64,000 nt of DNA, taken from Monilinia fructicola (lineage: Eukaryota > Ascomycota > Leotiomycetes > Helotiales > Sclerotiniaceae). Below are positions 13,731-29,700 of the stretch, piece by piece (the stretch's first letter is position 1; every line of letters begins with the position of its first letter). The stretch is taken from assembly GCA_008692225.1 (NCBI GenBank), contig VICG01000006.1:222001-286000 (forward strand), read 5' to 3'. The notes under the pieces were generated by a model. The model was not told the DNA's origin. It saw only the letters and a program-made list of their open reading frames with translations, and made no database searches. A program made the position numbers and the translations under genes.

Positions 13731-13948
13731 ATCTGATAAAATTTTTTCAACACTAGTTGTCAAGATCAACCAGTTAGATTGATAGAAGTGGAGAATCTTA
13801 CCAGATGAAAAGATCTGATAACGAGTACGAAACGAGGTGGACCGATGTCGGGAGTGGAGATGAATCGATTTTTGGAAAGTTTGACCTCTCAACCCCCTGC
13901 TCCGCAATTATCCGTTATCCCGTACAAATTTCGGGACGGATCTGATAA
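13731..13948 (+). promoter_or_regulatory. Cluster of three exact ATCTGATAA GATA sites upstream of sidA
   Basis: ATCTGATAA occurs exactly at 13731-13739, 13813-13821 and 13940-13948, all on the plus strand within 218 bp. ATCWGATAA is the established motif of the iron-sensing GATA repressor SreA in Aspergillus, which represses siderophore genes including sidA. The cluster is 1.6-1.85 kb upstream of the sidA ATG, which would suit a promoter followed by a long 5' leader. Repression of this pair when iron is plentiful is inferred. Confidence 0.65.
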
Positions 13949-15582
13949 TTTCTCTTGGCAATTGAGTGGATGAATTGGGAAGAATTGCTTTTGAGGTTAA
14001 CCGTTTATTGGTTCTGCTCGTTACTGGAAGCTCATATCACTCCATGTTCTACTGTATGGACACCTCGCAGATGGTTTCACATGATGACATGACCTTTTAG
14101 ATGGCGGGAAAAGCTAAGTGTGATTGATGATAGAAGGGGTGACCGACAAAACAGTGAGAGCTTGGTTGGAATGGATATTCACCGGTATATTTGATGGTAT
14201 GTGAATATTGATTGTTGAGAGATTCAATACAGCTGCTACTCTTCCATTAACAGAGCTCTAACTAACCTTACCTACCTACTCGTCTAGTACCACATATCAC
14301 TCATCTCATATTACAAAGAATCAATTTAGTATTCAATTCTATACAACGCAACCTTCGAAAGAGGAAAACATCTCCGGAGTAATATTCTATTCAGGATATC
14401 AGACGATAGATCATCTCATACTCAGTTCATTCTCCTCATGCTCCGTACATACATACATACAATTTACCTTCCATATCCTCACTGGCAATAACATCTCCAC
14501 TCATTATCCCTACAACAACATCTTCATCATCCATGATTTTATCTTTTGCCGACCCATAAAAAGTCCAAAAAGTTCATGTCTGGATTCAAGGACCTACATA
14601 TACTAAACCACTCATCGTACCAACCAATGGTATAAGAAATCTTGGCACATATGTTCTAGGATATTATGCTTGATGTCCCCCATGTTCATGCTAAGGTAAC
14701 TGAATTTATGATTCGAGATTCTATTACACAACATTTCAGAAACTAAATTTATAATTTCCTGTGGATTGAACATACATATATCCTTTACAGCATCTGGAAG
14801 TTTTTCATTTGTGTCACCTACCTTTATCAGTCAGGGCTTTATTCACACATTCCTCTCCATACGTTACCTAGATCATTGACGACATCACTTGTCAATCGAT
14901 CATCTCATATATATCCGGAAAGCATTCAACTATCCCATCATCTATTTTCTACATTTATCTATTTAGATATACCAAATACCCCTCCTCCCTTAGATATCCA
15001 TCTAATCCAAGTCATTTCGTCATCTAAGCATTGCTTCGTTTATTTTGGGCTTCTGTACGTTCTTCCCAATTTGGCTTAATTCATCAGCCAACCAACCAAC
15101 CAACCAATTGAATACCGCAAACAAAACATTTCTTCACCAAACCATAACCACATAAAGCTATCGTTGAAATCAGTGGTACCCATTAACACTTGCTTTTTCA
15201 TACCAACATACTCTGTACGCAGTCTCCTTCAGACGCACGACAAGCGTACTTTTGTGTACAGATCAACTCACACATAATCTTCCCAAGGTGATTCAATTTC
15301 CAATCAAATCCCTCGGATTGCAAAGCAGATTTTGGGGAGAGAGGTATCTTTGTATCATTTGGAAAGCACGATATTCGAAATCCGAAATTGAAGAAATTAT
15401 ATAAGAGGATTATTCTTCGGGTGTTGGGCTTTTGACGATACGAGTCACTGAGATATTTTTGGACCAAAGCAGATTCATAGCAGTCTACGAATTTTTGGAA
15501 AACATATAGGATCACTTGATCAGTAGTTTTGATCACGTTACGTGTATATCAAATCCAAAGCTCATACGAAAACTCAAAGAAA

Positions 15583-18290
<2,708 letters not shown>

Positions 18291-18298
18291 CACCCACC

Positions 18299-21127
18299 CT
18301 AAGTATAAATACTCTCGGTCCAACTATTAACCTGCAACCCCGTCTCCGCCATCGGCGCATCCTTCAAAAACTCCAAGGGCATCCAAACCAAATGTCCCTT
18401 GATCTGATCCAATTTCTGACGAATTTCCTCTGGAGGAATCATGCGATCATAAATATGACCTGAGCGAATACCCTTTGCGGGTAGGAATTTATCGTAATCG
18501 TCAAACGTTTTAACTGGGGCGGGGCGAGTTAGTGGTTATGAAATTTTGAAGACGGGGGTAAAGGGTAATGATAAACATAATCTTACCAAAATTATCAGGA
18601 TCAGCATGAAACAATTGTCTAAACATTTGGGAATTCTTCGTGGCTCGACTGGTCCACATCTCCCAAACATCATCACTCAAAGGATCCTCAACGAATCCAT
18701 ATGTTTCACCCTCGTGAATATCATTAGGAACGTTAGGAGGTTGAGAATTTGGATCTTCATCCGCATCCAAATCTTGTGGTAAGAGTAAACCCAAATGTTC
18801 ACGCCAGAGATATCTTCGCAACGTAGCTGCATGATAACCTGCTTCGTATGGTTGCCCATTCATGGTACTTTTGATGGTTTTCGTATCCGTCATGACGATG
18901 GAAAGTTCACTATCATGAATACCGAGTTGTGACCGATCGTTAAGATTAGAACTTCCACAAATAACTGTTCTATCGTCGACGATGAGAACTTTTCCATGGA
19001 TATAAAGTTCTTCTTGAATCCAATTGTCAGCTTCTCCTTTCAGATCACCCTCCCATGGTTCATCAACCAAATTAGGTTGCATGTGCATAGCATTCTTCGC
19101 CACACTATCAGTACTGTTCGGTTTTTGATTGGTACCCGCTGCTTCTGCTTTGGCTTCGAATCTCCTCTTAGCGTCAGTTTTCTTCTCCTGAGCTTCATCT
19201 CCAGAATCATCATGATGCATAGCCTCCTTGGCCTTCTCTTTCAATACATCATGCTTGTCAACCTCCTGAACTCCAGGACCATGAATACCCGAATCCATAA
19301 TTTCCTCTGCTTCCGCTCTTTGCACATCCTGGTACTTGACACCAGATTCTTCTTCTTGCTTCTTGACGGCCGGAGTAACATTCAATCGATCATAAGATCG
19401 TAAATTGAAGAAAAATATATGTTGCTCTGGTTCAACACCTTCCTTTCTGATTTGTTCGAATATCGAATGCTCACCCCGACAGATAGATTTATATTGATAA
19501 TCCATAATGGCTCTAGTTCCTGTCGCTGCATCATCTCTAAGGTCACCAGCAAATCCTGGAATTGATGGAATCAAGATGATGACTCTAAACTTCCTACCCT
19601 CTTTTCCAGCCCTGACAACAGCATCAACAATTGCTCTTCCAATCGTATTCCTAATTGGAGCTTGTTGATCACCAGTTGCAGTGATAAAAAACTGATTCTC
19701 GATATAGACGTAATGTTGAGCGTTTCTGATCAGATCACTATAAGCATTTTGAATGCTATGTTCCGTAAGAATACCACTCGACCAATCGGCGCTACTTCGA
19801 ATAACTTGAGCGTGAACAGTTCCTTGCTCCCCTAATGATTTTCCACTCAATGGTGTAAGTGGATGAGTGATGTATTCTCCAACCGGGTGTTTTGGTCTCT
19901 GTACTCCCACCAAATCCTCATTTTCACCATCTCTACCCTCAAGGATCAACCAGTCAAATCTTTCATCACGTTTATATTTGTCTCGTTTGACAAAATTCCA
20001 TCTCAAAACGAAATGTTCCGCAATATCGTAAACACAATCTCCAACAACGCCCATAGCAACATCATGCCACGGCATACGTCCATATTCAGCTTTTGATAAT
20101 TCATTAGCTTTCCAATCTTTAACATCTTGAAAATCCATGACACGATTGTTGTTGAAATCTTGCCCTGGCCATACTTCCGTCGAAACTCCTTCCGGATGTA
20201 CATCTGCAAGAGGATGTTGATGACTATCCCATCTTCCAAAGCATAAATCTAGACCACCAATAAATGCCAAATTATAATCTATAACGATAAACTTTTCATG
20301 ATGAGCCCAATAGAATGTCATGTCCGCAGCATTTTCGAGAACGTTATGATCTGGATGTCGCATGATCTGAATATTGCCATGCCCTGGAGTTCCTTCGGGA
20401 CATAGAGCTTGGAGGGCATGTTTCGTATGTTGAGAATTACACGTAAGAGCCGCCTAGAAAGATAGAAATGAGCCAATCTACATCATCTCAGATTTCATCC
20501 GCGGAACCTACCTCGACTTCTCGATAAACAATTACGAATATCTTAACTCCCGCTTCGGCACGGCGTTTAAGGATTTGATCCAATCGCCATTGTTGATTAT
20601 AATATGGAGGTCGTCGCATGAAAAGTTCGGGCGATAACCACCAATCCGCAATGTAGATGGTTTCTTTTGCAGCTTCGAGCGCAATTGAGACAGCCCAGAA
20701 GTAATCCCGTCCATCGACATACCACTTTATGTTATTTCCTGGTCTCTCTGGCGCAAATGATTCGAAACGATGAGATTGAGCAATTTTCGTTCTCTTCGCA
20801 TCCGTAAGCTTCTCATGTTCTTCATCATGACGATGATTTGGATTGAACTGTATTGCACGATTAACATTCGGTCAATATTAACAGGAGAAATAGATCTCTT
20901 ACCAGATTTCCCAACTTGCCAATCTGATGTCTGTTTGGTGGTTAATTAAAATTAATTTGAACCATCCCCCCTCCTTCTTCTAACTTACTTCTTCTGTATT
21001 AAACCAACCTTCACATCATGGAGTTTGGTATCATGTAATTTCTCTCGCAGACTCGAAAAGGGATTCTTAATCTTCTCCTTCAACTTTGAGGGTTCAGATC
21101 CACCATCTGTGGGGCTGCTGTAGACAT
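18299..21127 (-). CDS. Phospholipase D (two HKD motifs)
   Basis: Hydrolyses phosphatidylcholine to phosphatidic acid and choline, a membrane-signalling enzyme. Five exons on the minus strand: 21127-20989, 20930-20903 (only 28 nt), 20847-20512, 20453-18587, 18513-18299; joined about 861 aa. HKD motif 1 is HHEKFIVID near residue 219 and HKD motif 2 is IHGKVLIVDD near residue 653, each followed by the usual GG/SSN context. N-terminal landmarks are WYVDGRDYFWAV and IYIADWWLSPELF. It is the shorter fungal PLD type with no PX/PH region. The reading frame from ATG 21127 needs one extra C in a CCCC run (plus-strand GGGG 21111-21114); without it translation stops after 15 codons. The 3' end converges on sidA. 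Identity is firm; the exact N-terminus is moderately sure. Confidence 0.92.
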
Positions 21128-21255
21128 ATTGAAAGTGGGTGGAAGATGATGATATCGTCTTTTACTGTGGCACCCGGTCCCGTATGGATATCGTGAACCT
21201 GCACGTAAAGAAAAGGTCGACGGTGAGGAGGAAATCAAGTGCGAATAAAGATTGA

Positions 21256-21294
21256 CGAAGAGGAAGAGGAAGAGGAAGAGGAAGAGGAAGAGGA
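21256..21294. repeat. GAAGAG microsatellite
   Basis: About six tandem GAAGAG units just upstream of the PLD start, probably in its promoter or 5' leader. Confidence 0.8.
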
Positions 21295-22267
21295 GGGAAG
21301 CTTCAATATTATTGTCTGCCAGCACCTGGGCAGATGGATGGATGGCTGGATGGATACTTGTAGCTGTTACTAGTTTGATCTCTTAGTCTTCCTCGAGTAG
21401 GTCTAAACTTGGATCAATTTGCAATCCTTTTCCTTTCACAATCCATTGAGGGGCTTGATCGCGGGGCAATCAAGGTTTCTTTTATCGTATTCAGCTGATG
21501 AATCCGATTACAAGCTTGGTTTTACTAATAAATGCCCAGCCTTATAATAAAAGAAAATAAATACGTCATTCTATTGTTTACATGACTACAAGTAGTATTT
21601 ATAATATAAAAGGGGAAATCTTAATCATAAAGAGATAGCTGGAGGTATATTTAATGTTATTATAAAATAGATAGATAGATGAATAGATATTTACATTTAT
21701 ATATAAGTAGTATATACTACTATATTTAGTTATATCTAGTAGTATAGATTATATTTTAATATATTCTTATACTAGAATAATATCGATAAAATAACTACTT
21801 AGGTAAACGGATTCTATATAATGATTCCAAGGTTATATATATATATGAATATTATCTAAAACATAATTAATCCATTCGTTCATCAAGATAGTAAATCTAG
21901 TATTAATTATTAATTCGATATAATATTCCATCTCATTACTTACCTCCCTCCCTATTCACCCTTTCAAGCTTCCCGAGCCAAGATTACAATGGCCGAAAAC
22001 GATATAATTAAATTCCCAATTCCATACATCACCTGCATCACCAACCACCACCAACCACCAACCACCCACCTACCCGCAACCAAAACCAAAACCAAAACCC
22101 CCAGCTCTAAATAAAAGCCCATCAGCAATTCGCCAAGCCACGAAAAAGCCACGCCCGCGGCCAAAGATCAAAAGCATTTGTTTGTTAGGAGTAGGTCGGT
22201 CTGAGGTTGTATTTATTACTCTTCTCTTTTGGCGATGGAGTTTATTGATTGATTTATTGTTATGATT

Positions 22268-22287
22268 ATACATACATACATACATAT

Positions 22288-22348
<61 letters not shown>

Positions 22349-22426
22349 CATATATATATACATACATATATACATACATACATATATACATATATACATA
22401 CATATATACATACATATATACATACA

Positions 22427-22462
<36 letters not shown>

Positions 22463-22489
22463 TATATACATATATATATACATACATAT
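22268..22489. repeat. Long CATA/TATA microsatellite
   Basis: About 220 bp of alternating CATA and TA units. All six frames stay open as Tyr/Ile/His/Thr or Met/Tyr/Val/Cys strings; none is a real gene. Confidence 0.95.
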
Positions 22490-23203
22490 TCAAACAAACA
22501 CAATAAAACAAAACATCCACATATCCAAAAAGCAACGAACGGCAAACCAACAAAAAACGAATGAATACACGATCGAAAAGGGAAGAGGGACGGGAATTCC
22601 TGCTCACGTTTTGTAGGGGTACAAGGGTATATATAGGTAATTTACCTAGTACGGTAGTAAGTACTGTAAAGAGGGAATAGGCGATGAATTGTGAGTTCGA
22701 AGTCACCACTCACGGTTAAACGAAGTAGCATTAATTAATTAGCTTTGTCGATGGGGGGGGGAGGTGGGGGATGGGAAATGAGTGGGGAAACGGTATATAG
22801 GTGGGGGTATATGATCTCTGGATTTAGATTGTAGAGATTTATCCATCTGGTGGAATGTTGGTGTGATGTTATCGAGGTGGGACTCGGTACGAGCTGGTAG
22901 GTACTTATGAGCTACGGACGAGGAAGGAATGAGTCGAATTGGTGATGCGGAGGAGAGAGTGACGAAGATGAATTATGATAAAATTACTTGTATTACTTTG
23001 AATGCCCCTCGTGTTTCCATGTTTCGATGCCCATCCATCCCGTCCCATGCATTCCATGCAATCCTCTCCCTTCCTCATGCTCAAATGCAAGAGACTTAGG
23101 TACCTACGCCGGAGAATCCAGAATTCAGACCAGATATTGTAAAGGTAAGAATGGCACATGGTAAGAACTCCATGTACGAGTGAAACGAAAATCAAAAGAT
23201 ATC

Positions 23204-25268
23204 TCAAGCCAATTTCTCACCAGCCTTCGTTTCATCAATAGAGCGGGTCACGGGCTCATGGCCTAGACGTGATTTATCCGCATCATCAGGAGTTGACAAA
23301 GAGCCTGGAGATGAGGTGTTGATGGGTGGTTCATCGTGCCAGAAGTCTTTTTGTCTAGAAGAAGCGATGAGTAAATCATTTGGAGATGTCAAGTGATGGC
23401 TCTAAACTTACCCCTTTGCTGCCCTTACCACCCACGCGGGGATGATACCACCCTTAATCTTGTATGTCCATGGCTCTTTGAACTCCTTGTCAAATGGAAC
23501 GATGCGACCCCGGAGATTTTCTCCAATGCCCAGGTTGTGGTGTTGATAATCATGTAAGAAATAATACCTGCGATCAAGCCGTATGCGATGGAATATGTGA
23601 ATGGCATCACAGCCAAGGTGATAAAGGCTGGTAATGCATCTCCCCAGTATTTCCAATTGATATCCTTGGCCGCCTTACACATCATAGCCCCGACGATGAT
23701 GAGAGTGGATCCAGTGGCCCATGGTGGGATAGAAGCGAAGATGGGTGCGAAAAGAATGGAGATGAAGAAGCAAATTCCGGTTACCATTGCGGTTATTCCT
23801 GTCTTACCACCTTCAGAGATACCGGCACCGGATTCAATGAATGCCGTGACCGGGGACAGACCGAAAAGTGAACCGATAGAAATGCCGAAAGCTGAGATAA
23901 ATCATTAGTTCGGGTTAAACGAAGAGAATTCCGAATCCTTACCATCAACAAGATAAGCCACTGCTGAGCCTTCAAAATCTTGAGTTTCTTCATCAATAGC
24001 CCCAGAAAATCGTGCCATAGAGTATAATGTTCCCGTGCAATCCAAGATGTCAACGTAGAGGAAAGTAATGAAAGCAAGGCCAAATTGTCCTGTAACACCA
24101 GCTACATTCCAATCCTGTGCCACAAGCGTCTCCTGGATGCCATGGAAAGTGACAACTTTCTTGAAGAAGTCAAAGTTGGCATCACCAGCAGCATTATGAG
24201 GGAAGTACGTGACTGCAGTTGATCTTGGCCAGGAGATGATTGCAACCAACAAAAATACCAGCAATGATAGCACCTTTGACACGATATGCCATGAGAATGG
24301 CCGTCACAAACCCGCCACAGAATATTCCAATCCACATGGTTGGAGAACGCATTTTGGTTGATCCGGGACAGACACCATCTACAAATTCCGAGCTGAGACA
24401 TCCTCCAAGTTCGAGGGGAGTTTGAAGTGGCTCCCGTAATAACTCCAAGTCCTGCACTGTACCCAAGACCAATGATCGCTTTCTTGGGGTTAGTATCGAA
24501 TTTCGAGAGAGGAACATTTGAACTCACTCAGATATAGGCCAATTCCTACTCCGGAAGCAAGTTTAATGGAAGCGGGAATAATTCTAGCGAGCCATTGTCT
24601 CAATCCAAGCAATGACAAATGCCACAAACACAAAACCTTCGACAAAAACCGCCGTAAGGGCTAGTCTATACGTAACAGGTCCAAGTCCATGAAACCCGAC
24701 AACCGTATAAGTAAAGTAGGCATTCAAACCCATTCCGGGAGCCAATGCAATAGGCATGTTTGCAAATAATCCCATACAGAATGACGTCAGAGCAGAAATA
24801 GCGGCGGTTCCAGTGATGAAATCTCGTCGGATAATCCCAAGACAAAGATTGTAATCAACATCAGTAGCGCAAGTAGGATCGGTTGTATCAGTACAAACGC
24901 AAGTTCCGCCGCTATCTGAAAGAATCGTGGCATTTACCTAGATTCTTGACGTCAGCTTATGTCGATGACCAAGCCACCTAACATCCATTATAATGGACAA
25001 TTCTAAGACGGTATCCTCTACATTGGAAACAGTATATAGTTCACAACTATTTTTACGGCATATTAGACTGCGTGAAGAGGGAAGTAGGTTCTGAACATAC
25101 AGAAATGATATATGCCATTGCAAAAAATGTCGCGAGGCCGGCACGGATTTCAGTAAAGAACCGCGCTCCTTCTCTCGACTTTACATGACCAGAACCTTGA
25201 AGACGAAATCTTCTACCAACGATGCTGTCGGCGACAGCATCATTGACTTTGGTAGTCCAGCCAGCCAT
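23204..25268 (-). CDS. azgA: AzgA-type purine (adenine/guanine/hypoxanthine) permease
   Basis: Plasma-membrane proton symporter for purines, AzgA/NCS2-related family. Five exons: 25268-25101, 24937-24528, 24478-23943, 23891-23412, 23354-23204. Landmarks: [15 protein letters not shown] at the N-terminus, [14 protein letters not shown] in TM1, [25 protein letters not shown] [13 protein letters not shown], and [14 protein letters not shown] near the substrate site. Raw sequence breaks at four homopolymers: extra bases at 24617-24619, 24421-24423 and 24251-24255, one missing base at 23508-23511. Correcting them gives 580 aa, which to my knowledge is the length of Aspergillus AzgA. I chose ATG 25268 because it matches the family N-terminus; the frame stays open further upstream without conserved residues. 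Divergent from spf1. Confidence 0.93.
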
Positions 25269-26714
25269 GATGAAGAGACCCTTGGGGGAGAGGATGAAAG
25301 GTAGTGAAGTCGAGTTTTTTGTCGGTTCGTTCCGAAAAGACAAGAACTCAAAAGACACTGTTCCACGAGAGTTGTTATATATACCCCTCTCTAATCTCTT
25401 GACTTCTTCCGCAGTCAAATCTCTTATCTTTGTAATAATCAAAAGTTTGAAGATTCTATTTGTTCGTCTGAAAAGTGCTGATTCCCGCCAAGCTGCCGAG
25501 CCATAACCGAGTTGCTAAGTTTTCCGCTTGGCCACTTGGCGACTCCGATATTTGAATCCATTTTGTCAGTCAAACGGTCCAAAAGATAATCCTCACCGGA
25601 TCTAACCTCTTTGATAGGTTTAGTCTGAGATTAACGTGGTATGTCGGACTGATATCGTATCTTACATACTTCATCATCATCTTGTTAAGCTTCTGATAAA
25701 TTGGTAGATATGAGAGTCAAAATAGATAACATTCTGCCTCGGATTCCCTTCAATTAAAGTGCTTTGTTGCCTTCACACCCACATTTGCAAGTCTCACAAG
25801 TATTTCCGGGGATGTGAAATGACAATGGGGTATGAGGTGCGGAGATACTGAACCGTTCTCAGAGTATTGCCAGCCTAAAAATAGGCTATCTGGGGGCCTG
25901 AGAGAGTAATTACGGCTATTTATCATTTGGTAAATGAGGGCAAGGATAGCTTCAAGGCCTATAGGAACCTTCCGAAACACAGCCTGCAGCGTATATAGAT
26001 TGTGGCAAAATAATCTATGCATTGTCACTTAACAACAAATGTGTTGGATATAATGGAAGAATTTTGATTGGAAAACTGCTTGAGGTGATGTATTCAAGGA
26101 CATGGCTTCAATGTATTGACACCTAATTCTGTCAATGGAACGCGACTCAGTTCTCAAGCCTAGAAGAGAATATTCGTGCCATTTGTAAATGGGAGGGACA
26201 CGAGTTACCACGAACTACTCCCCTGAATAAACGCTAAATTTTAGAAGGTAGCCATTTAACCTTTATTCAAGGGAGGGTAGAGTATATATAAGAGGTCTCT
26301 TCCAAAATAATCTTGCAGGATGTCAGTATCCAATGTGAGGAATCTGCCTGATTCTTTGTTGAAGCTCTTGTTGAGCCATTGAAAATACTCGAATGCTGAG
26401 TTTGATCATTGTGGTTACAATCAACCAGTAGCCAGTATGTTTCATATGTTGTATGATCCTTTGCTGGACTTAAAATATATGTATAAAAATATCGTCGAAG
26501 ACGGCCACAAAGGACGCATTTATGCCTTTGAAATATACCAGAAAAGTCTTTGCACGTGATGTTGTTGTCACTTTAGGGTAGAATTAAGCGACGCCGCTCC
26601 ATCGGTGGAGTTGTTAAAGTTTGGCCGATGATGACAATAAACTCAGTGCCACCTATGCTTTGAAACATTTTGTGAATAGCTTCAACGTAACGCTTTCACT
26701 TACCAAACTGCGCA
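25269..26714. other. Divergent promoter region between azgA and spf1
   Basis: 1.45 kb with no recognisable gene. Short minus-strand open frames at 25750-26028 and 26029-26211 have no domain signal. It must hold both promoters; I see no distinctive motif. Confidence 0.6.
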
Positions 26715-29700
26715 ATGGCGCCTCTAGTGGACAATCCTATGATTGCATCCGCGACATTGCATAATCCATGTTAGTAGCCACCCTCCGATTCAAGAGCAAA
26801 CTTATGATTCTAACCTTATTCAGTACACACTTTGGTTGCATACTTATATCTGGCCCTTCGCCATCATATGGCCTGTCTTCTTTCGATACTATCTCTCGCA
26901 AGATCTTTACGACCAACATATTGGCGGACAGGAATGGACATTTGTGTGGTGTGGGACAATTATCACCGCGCAGAGTTTAGTATGGCTAAGCACACATTGG
27001 AATATCAACCTGCGATCTCTCTTCACTTCAACCTCTGCAAAGACCGTTTCGACTGCCCAATTAATCAAAGTACATCCTGTTACAAATGCTGGCTCTGCGG
27101 ATTTCTGCAAAATAGAGAGGGACAATGTAGGTCGAAAAGTCTTTTCTCATGCCTCTCAGCTAACCCATTCCAGGCTGGTGGTAAAAACAATGTATCCTTC
27201 CTCTTCCAAAAACGTCGATTCCTCTACGATCCATCAAAAAACTCGTTTGCTCCTTTGACGTACTCTATAGATTTGGAGCCCAAGCCACTTTTGAAAACTT
27301 ATCAAAACTCTAGAGGTATAGATTCTGCATCTGAGCTTTCCAGAATTCATCAACATTATGGCGATAATACTTTTGATATTCCGGTTCCCACCTTTTCAGA
27401 ATTATTCAAAGAGCACGCAGTAGCACCGTTTTTTGTCTTCCAGATCTTCTGCGTTGGATTATGGATGTTGGACGACTATTGGTACTACTCTTTGTTTACC
27501 CTCGTCATGTTGGTAGGATTCGAGAGTACCGTAGTCTGGCAACGTCAAAGAACCTTAACTGAATTTCGAGGCATGAGCATTAAGCCATACGATATCTTTG
27601 TGTACCGACTGAACAAATGGGAGGAAACACAGAGTGACAAGCTTCTACCGGGAGATCTAGTTTCAGTTGGCCGAACCAAGGAGGATAGTGGTGTAGCGTG
27701 CGACATGATACTGGTCGAGGGAAGCGCTATTGTGAATGAAGCTATGTTGTCTGGAGAAAGTACCCCACTCTTGAAAGACTCAGTTCAGCTCAGACCTGGT
27801 GATGCAGTCCTGGAACCGGAAGGTCTTGACAAGAATGCCTTCCTTTATGGAGGGACAAAAGTTCTACAAATTACACACGGTAACACTGAAGAAGAAAGGC
27901 CCAAGATCGCCTCGGGTGTTCCATCTCCCCCTGATAACGGAGCTATGGCTATTGTGGTGAAAACTGGATTTGAAACCTCACAAGGAAGCTTGGTCCGAAC
28001 TATGATTTATTCTACAGAGCGAGTTTCCGCCAACAACGCCGAAGCATTATTCTTCATTCTTTTCTTGTTAATTTTCGCAATCGCAGCATCTTGGTATGTT
28101 TGGGACGAAGGTGTCAAAAAGGATAGAAAACGATCCATCCAAGCTTCTTCTTGATTGCGTCTTGATTGTTACCAGTGTCGTACCCCCCGAACTTCCTATG
28201 GAGCTTAGTCTTGCAGTCAATACTAGCTTGGCAGCTCTTAGTCGCTATGCTATTTATTGCACCGAGCCATTCCGCATTCCATTTGCTGGTAGAGTTGATG
28301 TCACGTGTTTTGATAAGACTGGCACCTTGACTGGAGAAGACTTGGTTGTTGAAGGTATTGCGGGTCTGGGTCTAGGCCATTCCGGTACCGATACTCCTCG
28401 TGAAAAGGATGGCGCCCACAGCCACATCACTCCTGTGCTACAAGCCTCATTGGAAACTACGTATGTACTTGCCACGGCTCATGCTCTTGTCAAATTAGAC
28501 GAGGGTGATATTGTTGGAGACCCTATGGAGAAGGCCACACTTACTTCGTTGGGTTGGACTCTTGGACGAAATGACATTCTCTCCAGCAAGCTTCAAACCG
28601 GTGCAGCTTCATCTGCGGTCCAGATAAAGCGTCGCTTCCAATTCTCATCTGCTCTTAAACGCCAAAGCTCTGTCGCATCATTAACTTCGATCAATCCAAG
28701 TGGCAAGAAGGTTCGCTCTACTTTTGTTGGTGTCAAGGGTGCCCCGGAAACAATCATGAAAATGTTGGTCAAGGTTCCCGCAGACTACGAAGAAACCTAC
28801 AAGTATTTCACGAGAAAAGGTTCACGTGTTCTCGCTTTGGCCTACAAGTACCTCTCTACTGACTCTGAAATTGGCTCTGGTAAGATTAATGATTTGAAGC
28901 GTGAAGAAGTGGAAAGCGAGCTACACTTCGCTGGTTTCTTAGTCCTACACTGCCCTCTCAAAGATGACGCGAAAAAGGCCGTACAGATGCTCAATGAAAG
29001 TAGTCACCGTGTCGTCATGATCACCGGTGATAATCCTTTGACAGCCATTCATGTCGCCAGAGAGGTTGAGATTGTGGATAGAGACGTTCTCATTCTTGAT
29101 GCTCCAGAACATGATGACTCGGGAGAGAAGCTCGTCTGGAGAAGCGTTGACGATAGTATCAGCATTCCTGTTGATCCTTCTAAACCCATTGACAAGAAGA
29201 TTATCGAAGAAAATGATTTATGTGTTACCGGCTACGCTCTTTCTAAATTTAAGGATCAATCCGCTCTTTCCACCATCTATCGTTACGCATGGGTATATGC
29301 CCGTGTATCTCCAAAACAGAAAGAAGAAATTTTGACTGGCTTGAGGGATCTTGGTTATCATACTCTCATGGCTGGTGATGGTACAAATGACGTTGGCGCC
29401 TTGAAGCAAGCTCATATCGGTATTGCATTACTTAATGGCTCACAAGATGACCTTAACAAGATCGCCGAACATTTCAGAAACAATAAAATGAAGGAGCTTT
29501 ACGAGAAGCAGTGTCAAATGATGACAAGATTCAACCAGCCAACACCTCCAGTTCCCGTGTTGATTGCACATCTGTATCCACCAGGACCCAAAAACCCGCA
29601 CTATGAAAAAGCTATGCAACGGGAGGCCGAAAAGAAGGGTACTACCGTTGCTCTCTTGGAGACGGCTTCTAATAAAACCGATACCGTGGAAACGATTACC

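Larger units (their letters stand above)
9977..15582. other. Long divergent intergenic region between NRPS and sidA
   Basis: I recognise no gene in these 5.6 kb. Short open frames at 11069-11383, 11618-12010 and 12019-12300 (+) have no recognisable domain and no consistent splice pattern. A TA/TATACA microsatellite lies near 13077-13112. The stretch from about 14200 is pyrimidine-rich and could be the sidA promoter and 5' leader. Reading upstream of the sidA ATG in frame reaches only a TTG at 15529, so ATG 15583 was preferred as the start. Confidence 0.6.
21128..23203. other. AT-rich intergenic region between PLD and azgA
   Basis: No gene recognised. 21540-21950 is strongly AT-rich, with inverted TAGTATATACTA-like motifs and TAGA repeats, possibly decayed mobile DNA, although I find no terminal repeats. 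22268-22489 is a CATA/TATA microsatellite. A palindromic TAGGTACCTA lies at 23097-23106. Confidence 0.6.

Noticed and set aside
15198..15536. 112-codon minus-strand frame upstream of sidA
   Set aside because: It lies antisense in the probable sidA leader and has no recognisable domain.
15529..15582. Upstream extension of SidA to a TTG at 15529
   Set aside because: ATG 15583 has an ideal context and gives the normal family length; a TTG start is not expected in a fungal nuclear gene.
21640..21950. AT-rich block as a second inverted-repeat element
   Set aside because: Only short local inverted motifs are seen, with no long terminal repeats or target duplication.
22249..22564. Several 85-147 codon frames in the CATA tract
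   Set aside because: They are translations of a microsatellite, open in all six frames.
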